A DNA stretch of 53,545 nt, taken from positions 1-53,545 of the forward strand of contig NZ_VNIM01000019.1 of the NCBI RefSeq assembly GCF_007785815.1, written 5' to 3'. The position numbers were made by a program, and so were the translations under genes. Shown one piece after another: positions 10,132-16,474 of the stretch (positions are counted from its first letter, which is position 1; every line of letters begins with the position of its first letter). Source of the DNA: Alterirhizorhabdus solaris. GTDB taxonomy: Bacteria > Pseudomonadota > Alphaproteobacteria > Sphingomonadales > Sphingomonadaceae. Below the pieces are notes generated by a model. That model was not told the origin of the DNA. It made no database searches and was given only the letters and a program-made list of their open reading frames with translations.

Positions 10132-10431
10132 ATGAGCCAGCCTGTCGACCCCGTAGCCGTGATGGGCGCCGCGATCATGAACGCTATTCTCGACGCCAAC
10201 CGCGACGAGGCCGGTGGCGCCGTCGTCGACTCGAAGAAAGCCGTTCAGGCGCTCGTCGTCTCAATGGCGATGATCCTTGAGGCGGAGCCTGGCCTGCGCA
10301 CGCCGAAGGAGGTTCGCGAGGCATCGGAGGCGATCGCGCGGGATCTTCGCGTGCAGTACCGCGGACTGCGCGCCGCCTATGAGGCGACCGGGCGCCGCGC
10401 CTGGGACGCGACGCCGATCGGGCTCAATTGA
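10132..10431 (+). CDS. Hypothetical phage protein
   Basis: A 99-aa mostly helical protein (MSQPVDPVAVMGAAIMNAIL) of unknown function. A GAGGG lies about 7 nt before the ATG. It is divergent from the HIRAN unit, and its 3' end overlaps the 3' end of the methylase gene by 8 bp. Confidence 0.6.
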   Translation: MSQPVDPVAVMGAAIMNAILDANRDEAGGAVVDSKKAVQALVVSMAMILEAEPGLRTPKEVREASEAIARDLRVQYRGLRAAYEATGRRAWDATPIGLN

Positions 10432-11224
10432 AGACGATCAGCTCCGTCACGCGCTTGCCGGCGCCCGCGGCCGCAGTGCCCACCGTCCAGGTCGTCTCCG
10501 CCTCATCGATGGCGAAGCGGCCGAACACCTCGCGCGCGCCGGGCGTGTCGTTGATCGAGAGGATGAACCTGCCGCTGATCGCCGCCAGCTGGTCGGCCAG
10601 CCGCTCGAAGTCGTCACGCGCGAAGCCGTCGCCGTAGTCAGCCTCGCAGCCCCAGTAGGGCGGATCGAGATAGAACAGCGTTTCCGGCCCGTCGTAGCGC
10701 CGGATCACCTCGGCATAGGGCAGCTGCTCGATCACGACGCCGGCGAGGCGCTCGTGGATATCCGCCAGCATCGGCTCGAGCTTCGTCACGTCGAACCGCC
10801 CGGGGTTGGCACGGCTGACGCCGAAGTGCTGCCCCTTCACCTTGCCGCCGAACGCGAGGCGCTGGAGGTAGAGGAAGCGCGCTGCGCGCTGGAGGTCGGT
10901 CAGACGATCGCCGGGCAGTGCACGCAGGCGGTCGAACTCGGCCCGGCTGGTGAGCCGCCAGCGCAGCATGTCGATGAAGTAGGGATAATGCTCCTGCAAC
11001 ACGCGGAAGAGCGTGGCGACGTCGCCCGACAGGTCGTTGATGACCTCGGCGCGCGGCCGCGCCGTGCGGCGCAGGAACACCCCGCCCATGCCGACGAACG
11101 GCTCGACATAGGTCGTGTGCGGGATCGTGCCGATGCGATCGACGAGACGGCGGGCAAGGTTGCGCTTGCCGCCGAGGTAGGGCGCAGCCGGGCTCACGGC
11201 CGCGACGGTCGTTAGGGTCTCCAT
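10424..11224 (-). CDS. D12-class DNA adenine N6-methyltransferase (Dam-like)
   Basis: A 266-aa methylase with the D12 plan: PYLGGKRNLARR at 15-26 (SAM-binding start), EPFVGMGGVF at 41-50, and the catalytic DPPYWG at 187-192. The family methylates adenine in GATC or a related site. No partner restriction enzyme is next to it, so an orphan role in host-restriction escape or gene control is likely (inference). The ATG at 11224 has only a weak SD. The 5' leader contains the hairpin series at 11245-11363. Confidence 0.9.
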   Translation of the reverse strand: METLTTVAAVSPAAPYLGGKRNLARRLVDRIGTIPHTTYVEPFVGMGGVFLRRTARPRAEVINDLSGDVATLFRVLQEHYPYFIDMLRWRLTSRAEFDRLRALPGDRLTDLQRAARFLYLQRLAFGGKVKGQHFGVSRANPGRFDVTKLEPMLADIHERLAGVVIEQLPYAEVIRRYDGPETLFYLDPPYWGCEADYGDGFARDDFERLADQLAAISGRFILSINDTPGAREVFGRFAIDEAETTWTVGTAAAGAGKRVTELIVFN

Positions 11225-11801
11225 AATCTTTCATGTCCATTGAGGCCCCGCCCGCTTCGGCGGGTGCGGGGCGATAGCGGCATAGCCAGCCGCCCGTGAC
11301 GAGTGCGACCTCGTCGGTTCGCCGTGGTGACACACGGCAACCCCCGCTGGTTTCAGCCAGCGGACGTGTTCTGTAGGAAGCAAGGCTCTCAGCGACGTGC
11401 GGTTAAGCGCTGCTCCCCGCTGGAGTGGACGTCGAGCTAACCGGGCCCCACGATGGGCGGCACGAATCGATGGAGCGTGCCATGCCCGAATTTCACCTAC
11501 CGGACGGCAACCCGATCACCATCCACCCTCACCCTGGCCTGCGGTATCAACCCGCCGATGAGGACGGGCACGACTATGCTGTCGCCTCGCTCTGTCTACG
11601 TGCCATGCCAATTCTGGCAGCGCAGGCGACGGCACAGTCGACATCCTCGCCGCTACTCTTGCCTGCGTAGATCTGCGACCAATAGGCGGCGATGGAATTG
11701 GCATCGCCGAGGCTGGCATGAGTGCGTGAGGCGGGGTTATCTTCGTTGCCACCTTGCAACCCTATCGTTCCGTCGGCATGCCCTCTCAAAAGGGGTTTAC
11801 G
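11225..11801. other. 577-bp region without a convincing gene
   Basis: It lies between the divergent methylase and acyltransferase. The first 140 bp hold four perfect hairpins. Further on, two overlapping opposite ORFs (about 11482-11670 plus, start MPEFHLPDGNPITIHP; about 11574-11789 minus, containing SLGDANSIAAYWSQIY) are readable, but neither has family support. The end carries the acyltransferase SD. Confidence 0.5.
11245..11363. ncRNA. Run of four perfect hairpins; candidate structured RNA or leader
   Basis: Stems are at 11245-11272 (GCCCCGCCCGC, TTCG loop), 11298-11315 (GACGAG/CTCGTC), 11321-11338 (GCCGTG/CACGGC) and 11344-11363 (CCGCTGG/CCAGCGG). The last three each have a 6-nt loop. 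No known RNA family recognised. On the minus strand it would be the dam-like leader; strand is undecided. Confidence 0.4.
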
Positions 11802-12989
11802 ATGCGTCTCAGCTTATTGGATGGGTTCCGAGGGTTCTTCCTGATCATGATGATGATCGTGCATGCGGACGAAACCTTGGATACCCTCGTCGGCAAGCTC
11901 AATCACCATGCGTTTGGATGGGTTGAAGACGCTCAAGGTTTTATATTTATCTCGGGGCTGGTTGTCGGGCTCGTTTATAGCGGAATTCTGGAACGACGTG
12001 GCTATCCAGCAACCCGGCAGGCTATGAACAAGCGGTGCTGGACGATATATAAGTACCATGCCGGCCTTACGATTTTGATAGCGATTTCAGCGGTTCTGAT
12101 TGGTGGTAATCACGACATCATACAGCGCTATATAGACGCGCCTGTGTTGACCACTATTGGGTCTCTCGCCCTTTTTTCGGTGACTAGCACTATGGGAATA
12201 CTTCCCATGTATCTCATTTATATGCTCTGCACGCCTTGGGTTCTGCGGGCCCTCCGGGCAGGAGAATTAGCGGCCGTCGTAGGAGCCTCCGTACTGCTTT
12301 GGCTTTTAGCTCAAAGCTTGCTGCCCTCCCTGCTCGCAGGATTTGCCTCAGATCTCTTAATTAAACGAGGGCTGAGCCTCCCTATTGGTTCAGATTTTAA
12401 TCTCTTCGGCTGGCAGGTAGTTTTTCTGATGGGGCTTATCCCTGGCTATCTTCTCTCACAAAAAGGACTAGATCTTTCCTTCCTACGTCGCCCCAGCTTC
12501 GAAACTGCATTTTACGTATCGCTGATAGCGATCGTGTTTCTCGGAATATTCGATCGTCTCGTGTGGTGGAAGCTTATTTCACCAAGCTTCACTGAGACTT
12601 TCGTATTGGCCAATAAGAGAAGCGACTTTGGAGGACTTTATACTCTAGCTTTTGTTATAGATTTGTACGTATTGACTTGGTTGTTATCAGCCGGGTCTAG
12701 CTCTAATGTCATGGCAACGAGAAAGTTGGCTGAATTTCTCAGACGTTTCTTCTCGGCTCGCCCACTGATCTTTCTTGGTCAGCACTCTCTCCAGGTTTTC
12801 GCTTTCCATATCGCCATTGTCTACGCTTTGGGCATTTTCGCCCCGCGTGGTGGCTTTGGCGAACCCTACGACAGTGCGATCATCGCTATCGCGGCGTTAT
12901 CGCTTTTCTTGCCGGCCAAACTACACGAGTTTATGGTCCAGCGCGATAAAAGGAAGAAATCTGCACAGCAGAACCCGTTGAGCACCTGA
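11802..12989 (+). CDS. OpgC-type membrane acyltransferase
   Basis: A 395-aa integral membrane protein with about ten hydrophobic segments, starting MRLSLLDGFRGFFLIMMMIVHADE. This opening (LDGxRGxxLxxMxxxH) and the later FLGQHSLQVFAFH are typical of the OpgC family, which succinylates osmoregulated glucans. In a prophage such enzymes often modify surface sugars and change receptor availability (inference). The ATG at 11802 is preceded by AGGGG. The codon use is clearly more AT-rich than the flanking DNA, which suggests a separately acquired moron gene. Confidence 0.82.
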   Translation: MRLSLLDGFRGFFLIMMMIVHADETLDTLVGKLNHHAFGWVEDAQGFIFISGLVVGLVYSGILERRGYPATRQAMNKRCWTIYKYHAGLTILIAISAVLIGGNHDIIQRYIDAPVLTTIGSLALFSVTSTMGILPMYLIYMLCTPWVLRALRAGELAAVVGASVLLWLLAQSLLPSLLAGFASDLLIKRGLSLPIGSDFNLFGWQVVFLMGLIPGYLLSQKGLDLSFLRRPSFETAFYVSLIAIVFLGIFDRLVWWKLISPSFTETFVLANKRSDFGGLYTLAFVIDLYVLTWLLSAGSSSNVMATRKLAEFLRRFFSARPLIFLGQHSLQVFAFHIAIVYALGIFAPRGGFGEPYDSAIIAIAALSLFLPAKLHEFMVQRDKRKKSAQQNPLST

Positions 12990-13023
12990 AAAGATCCAGC
13001 ATTAAAAAGGGAAGTACGTCGCT

Positions 13024-13161
13024 ATGGACATCTTTGAGACCATTGAGGCCGCCATCGGCGCGGATCTGGAAACTATTCTCTTATGCCTTTCTGCCCCGGT
13101 TGTTCTCGCATGCGGAATGCTCATGAAGCGCAGCGGAGAGATTCTTCCGCCTCCCTGGTAA
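13024..13161 (+). CDS. Possible 45-aa membrane peptide
   Basis: MDIFETIEAAIGADLE followed by one hydrophobic stretch (ILLCLSAPVVLACGMLM) and a short basic tail. AGGGAAG precedes the ATG at a usable distance, and the gene follows the acyltransferase on the same strand. No homologue recognised. Confidence 0.4.
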   Translation: MDIFETIEAAIGADLETILLCLSAPVVLACGMLMKRSGEILPPPW

Positions 13162-13232
13162 CTGTGAGCGATTTGCGGTCGCCACGGATGCCTCAAGGCG
13201 GCGCGGGAGATCAGCGGTGGAAAGGGCTTTCT

Positions 13233-13385
13233 CTACCCCCCGCTCCAATTCCACGGGCGCGGCCTATTCCCGCCCGCCAGGTCATAGATTTTCCTCGCGC
13301 CCGACAGACGCTTCTGCCCGACCATCGCCCCGCCGCAGTCCGCGCGGTTTGCGGCAGCAGCGAGGGCGGAGCGCTCATCGCGCAA
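13233..13385 (-). CDS. Possible small protein downstream of the endolysin
   Basis: About 50 aa from a TTG at 13385, overlapping the endolysin end by 11 bp. The residues look protein-like (GQKRLSGARKIYDLAGG...PWNWSGG). It is the last ORF of the leftward late unit. No function assigned. Confidence 0.35.
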   Translation of the reverse strand: MRDERSALAAAANRADCGGAMVGQKRLSGARKIYDLAGGNRPRPWNWSGG

Positions 13386-13860
13386 GCTGAAAGTGCGGGC
13401 TATCGCTCTCCCCCCTCTCATGCGGCTTGCCGTCGCTGTCCCAGTCGGCACCCCAGGTGATCCGCACGCCCTCGGCCGCCGCCGCCCGCATCATCAGCGC
13501 TGCCTGTCGATCGAAGCGCGGAATGTCGTTCCAGTCGATCGGGTACGGCGCGAGGTCGACGGCATGGCCGAACCCGTCCTTCTGCTTGCGGTGCACCGAG
13601 TTGAGCGGGTTCTTTAGCCAGGTCACCTTCGCCAGTTTGGGCTGAGCGAACTTCGCCGCGCAGCCGGCGGCGGTGCATTCCGCAGGCGTTCGCCCCTTGC
13701 CGAAGTTGACGTAGGCCTGCTCGTCGGAGCGGACGCCCTCAAGGACGGTGAAGTCCTCCTCAGCAACCGCCATCTGCGCAGCGCGGTGGACGACACGGAC
13801 GAGGTCGGGATGCACGCCGGCGAGGCGCGCGACGGATCGCGCGCCGAGAGTGATGCTCAT
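13375..13860 (-). CDS. Endolysin, M15-family peptidase
   Basis: A 161-aa zinc peptidase that probably cuts the peptide cross-bridge of peptidoglycan for host lysis. Visible family sequences are VLEGVRSDEQAYVNFGKGRT, then the metal site H-x6-D as GHAVDLAPY (residues near 98-105) and a final H in SPHFQL. It resembles the phage T5-type L-alanyl-D-glutamate peptidases. The ATG at 13860 has AAAGGA 8 nt upstream. There is no signal peptide, so export depends on a holin. Confidence 0.88.
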   Translation of the reverse strand: MSITLGARSVARLAGVHPDLVRVVHRAAQMAVAEEDFTVLEGVRSDEQAYVNFGKGRTPAECTAAGCAAKFAQPKLAKVTWLKNPLNSVHRKQKDGFGHAVDLAPYPIDWNDIPRFDRQAALMMRAAAAEGVRITWGADWDSDGKPHERGESDSPHFQLAR

Positions 13861-13906
13861 GGCTTGGTCCTTTCAGGGGGTGCGCGCTTGCCCGGCGCGC
13901 GTCGGG

Positions 13907-14089
13907 TCAGACGTCGTGGGGCTGAAGGTGCATCGGCATCGGCCGATCCCATTCCGGGACGCCATGGCATGCGCGCAGTTCGGCCGCGAAGGCGGCGTCG
14001 ATCCCGGCGGCCGCCTCATCAATCACGCACGCGACGCCCAGCACGCCGGCGGCCAACGCGTCGATCGGCGCGCGATCGGCGGGCATCAC
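13907..14089 (-). CDS. Hypothetical lysis-cassette protein
   Basis: A 60-aa protein (MPADRAPIDALAAGVLGVACVIDEAAAGID...) with one moderately hydrophobic stretch. The start is GTG (14089) or the next ATG (14086), overlapping the upstream stop. It lies just before the endolysin. Function unknown. Confidence 0.5.
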   Translation of the reverse strand: MMPADRAPIDALAAGVLGVACVIDEAAAGIDAAFAAELRACHGVPEWDRPMPMHLQPHDV

Positions 14090-14277
14090 AGGCTGACCTG
14101 CCGGCTGTCGATCAGCCCGAGCATGGTCACCATGTCAGCGGGCATCGGGTCGCCCAGGTGGCGATCGTAGGCGTGATGGAGTGAGACCGAGATGGCCTCG
14201 ATCCGGCAGTGGCAGGCGCGCGTCAGTGCGTTTGCCGCCGCCGTCAGCTGCTGGAGCGCGTCGGACTGCTGGCACAT
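14086..14277 (-). CDS. Hypothetical lysis-cassette protein
   Basis: 63 aa, starting MCQQSDALQQLTAAANALTR. No family recognised. It overlaps the next gene by the GTGATG arrangement and is 2 bp from the upstream membrane protein. Confidence 0.5.
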   Translation of the reverse strand: MCQQSDALQQLTAAANALTRACHCRIEAISVSLHHAYDRHLGDPMPADMVTMLGLIDSRQVSL

Positions 14278-14279
14278 GA

Positions 14280-14498
14280 TCAGCGCCCCAGCTGTTGGAT
14301 GACGGCGGTCAGGGCGGCAAGGCTCGATGCCATCGACTTGTCCGCCTCGAGGCGGGCCTTGTCGTGATCCAGTCGGTCGCCGACCTCGGTTCGCCGGTCG
14401 GCGCGGTCGACCTGCTTTGCCCAGATCATGAAGCCCACCAGCAACCCGGGGGCGCCGAACGACGCGGCCAACTGGCCGACGATGCTCATCTCATTCAT
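14280..14498 (-). CDS. Small membrane protein, holin candidate
   Basis: 72 aa with one transmembrane segment (residues about 8-27, ASFGAPGLLVGFMIWA) and a long charged C-terminal helix. Size, topology and position two genes ahead of the endolysin suggest a holin or spanin-like function (inference). A GGGGAGG SD lies about 5 nt before the ATG. Confidence 0.65.
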   Translation of the reverse strand: MNEMSIVGQLAASFGAPGLLVGFMIWAKQVDRADRRTEVGDRLDHDKARLEADKSMASSLAALTAVIQQLGR

Positions 14499-14615
14499 GG
14501 TATCCTCCCCCGAGGGCTAGCGGCGTGGCCGCGCCGCTCGTCACAATTTCTCAACACATTCGTGCGAGGCGGCCGGCGAGGCGGGGCGCGTTGCGTCCTG
14601 CTCCGCCTCAACTCG

Positions 14616-15839
14616 TCACAGCGCGCAGCCCGGACCGCCGCTGAACGTCGACCCTTTGGCCTTGCCGGCCGCGACGATCAGCGGCGTACCCTTCGGCACC
14701 CCGATGAACAGGCAGCGGGTGGCGTACACATCGGCCTGACCGTTCTCGACCTGCACGACCGGGTAGGTTGCGCCCTGCGTCCGCTCGACCACCAGCGTGT
14801 CGAACGTCACGCGGTTGCGCTTGCCCGCATCACCCTGGACCTGAAGGTCCGCCGCGGCCCCGCTGCCGGGCTGGCCGTTGTCCTTGAACCAGACGAGGCC
14901 GTGCGACTGGCTGGACCATGCCTTCATGCCCCGGCGGTTGCCTTCCAGGATCACGCGGTCGACGCGCACCGTGGCGGGCTTCAGATCCACGCCCGCATCG
15001 CTGTTCCAGCCGAAATAGCTGTCGGTCACGTCGGCGGAGAAGTGGTTCGCCACCAGCAGGCCGTCCCCGTTCCTGAAGCCCCCGCCCTTCGGCTCGTGCC
15101 GGATGCCCTGGACCCACACGCGGCGGAGCACGGCGTGCCCGGTGTCCGCGTCGCCCCGGCAGCACAGGCTGATGCCCTCCGGCACATCGCCGGGGCTGGT
15201 ATTCGGCTTCGTCGGGTCCGCCTCGATGCGCACGTCCTCGATCAGCGCCTCACCGATGTTCTTGCGCAGCAGGATGCCGCCTGCGCCGCCGCCGATCGAG
15301 CGGATGCGGCGGAACACCGGGTTCGTGATGCCGTCCTGATACGTGAAGGCCCGGTAGATGAAGGTGGAGCCGGTGAGGTTCAGATCCTCGAACGTGTAGC
15401 CGTCGATCACGCGGGCCTTGGTGCGCGACAGGACGGACATGCCCGCCACGCTGGCGTTGCTGATCCGGCCGCCGCTGCCGATGTTCGCCGCCGTCTTCGT
15501 GATCGTGCCGGTCACGTCGCGGGGCGGGGCCGGATTGACGACGGGGCGGAGGCTGACGGGTGCAGCGGTCGCCAGTGCCGCCGCCGGGCACTCGTCGGTC
15601 AGCAGCACGTAGGCCCACAACGCGCCTGCCTTGCCGCAGGACTTGACCGATTTGCCCTTCGCCACCGGCGGCACCAGCACAGCCTTGCTGATGACGATGC
15701 CGGGGGTGGCGGGGGTGCTGTCCACCAGTTCGACTGGCGAGGTGTGGATCTGCTCGAAAGCAAGGCCAGGGGTGGGCAAGATGACTGCCATCAAAGCAGA
15801 TAATCCAAGAATGTTGCGCAACAGCATTTCCTCTTGCAA
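14616..15839 (-). CDS. Secreted right-handed parallel beta-helix protein, possible tailspike
   Basis: About 407 aa. A hydrophobic signal-like N-terminus (MLLRNILGLSALMAVILPTPGLA) is followed by repeated strand-turn units (ISNASVAGMSV..., TFEDLNLTGSTF, ALIEDVRIEA, VLRRVWVQGI, VTDSYFGWNSD, VDRVILEGN), the pattern of pectate-lyase-like beta-helix proteins. Cys pairs are present. Start is TTG at 15839 (GGAG upstream) or ATG at 15827. A signal peptide is unusual for a virion part, so it may be an exported moron rather than a fibre. Confidence 0.6.
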   Translation of the reverse strand: MQEEMLLRNILGLSALMAVILPTPGLAFEQIHTSPVELVDSTPATPGIVISKAVLVPPVAKGKSVKSCGKAGALWAYVLLTDECPAAALATAAPVSLRPVVNPAPPRDVTGTITKTAANIGSGGRISNASVAGMSVLSRTKARVIDGYTFEDLNLTGSTFIYRAFTYQDGITNPVFRRIRSIGGGAGGILLRKNIGEALIEDVRIEADPTKPNTSPGDVPEGISLCCRGDADTGHAVLRRVWVQGIRHEPKGGGFRNGDGLLVANHFSADVTDSYFGWNSDAGVDLKPATVRVDRVILEGNRRGMKAWSSQSHGLVWFKDNGQPGSGAAADLQVQGDAGKRNRVTFDTLVVERTQGATYPVVQVENGQADVYATRCLFIGVPKGTPLIVAAGKAKGSTFSGGPGCAL

Positions 15840-15887
15840 AGGTGGAGCTCCGGTCCCGCAAAACGGACACCGCAGGGGGAGCGTCGG

Positions 15888-16268
15888 ATGAAGTTATGGT
15901 TTGGATGCGGCGCAGCGTTTGCTCTTGCCTCATCGCTTTATGTCACCGCCGTGGCCGGGCACCGTTTGGATGAATTGCAGGCTCGGTGTGCAGGTAGGCT
16001 CCCACAGGGCACAGTCGTGACCAGTTTCTTATCAACTCCCAGACAACTCGTGTGGTCAGATCCGGAATTGACTGGATTTGCCGAAGACGCAGGGACAAGG
16101 TCCGGTGACGGGTCCGCGTATTTCGAAGTGCGGACTGATGGCCTTGCTGGTCCGGGGGCATCGCTGTGCATCTTCCCGATCGGGGCTGCCGACTGCGTCT
16201 GCCGCGCGTCAAACAACAGCCTTTTCAATAGGAAGCCCGGTAATGGATCATCTGACACAACTGCATGA
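15888..16268 (+). CDS. Secreted or membrane-anchored hypothetical protein
   Basis: 126 aa starting MKLWFGCGAAFALASSLYVTAVAGH, a signal peptide or signal anchor. Several cysteines occur in the mature part (ARCAGR, SLCIF, DCVCR), suggesting a disulphide-bonded periplasmic protein. A GGGGGAG SD sits before the ATG. It runs opposite to the tail genes around it, which marks it as a moron. Function unknown. Confidence 0.6.
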   Translation: MKLWFGCGAAFALASSLYVTAVAGHRLDELQARCAGRLPQGTVVTSFLSTPRQLVWSDPELTGFAEDAGTRSGDGSAYFEVRTDGLAGPGASLCIFPIGAADCVCRASNNSLFNRKPGNGSSDTTA

Positions 16269-16461
16269 GGAAGAGCTCGACCTTCTGGACGAGATCGATG
16301 CGTGCCCGGACAAGGAGTATGCTGGCCACTTAAGCGATAAGCTTTTTGGGGTTCAGCAAGAGCTGTTTTTCGCCGAGTGGATGCACGGGCGTGCGGAAAA
16401 GTTGGAGCAGAGACGTGCCGCCCGGCGTCGCGAAAAACAGCAGTCCAGCCTGGCTGGGTAG
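16243..16461 (+). CDS. Hypothetical charged small protein
   Basis: 72 aa, starting MDHLTQLHEEELDLLDEID, acidic then strongly basic (EQRRAARRREKQ); probably helical and cytoplasmic. An AGGA lies upstream. Its start overlaps the end of the secreted protein gene by 26 bp, so the two are expressed together. Confidence 0.6.
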   Translation: MDHLTQLHEEELDLLDEIDACPDKEYAGHLSDKLFGVQQELFFAEWMHGRAEKLEQRRAARRREKQQSSLAG

Positions 16462-16474
16462 GCATCGTGGCTTC

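Noticed and set aside
11574-11789. Minus-strand ORF containing SLGDANSIAAYWSQIY
   Set aside because: TTG start without SD, no homologue, overlaps another weak ORF; left inside the noncoding region.
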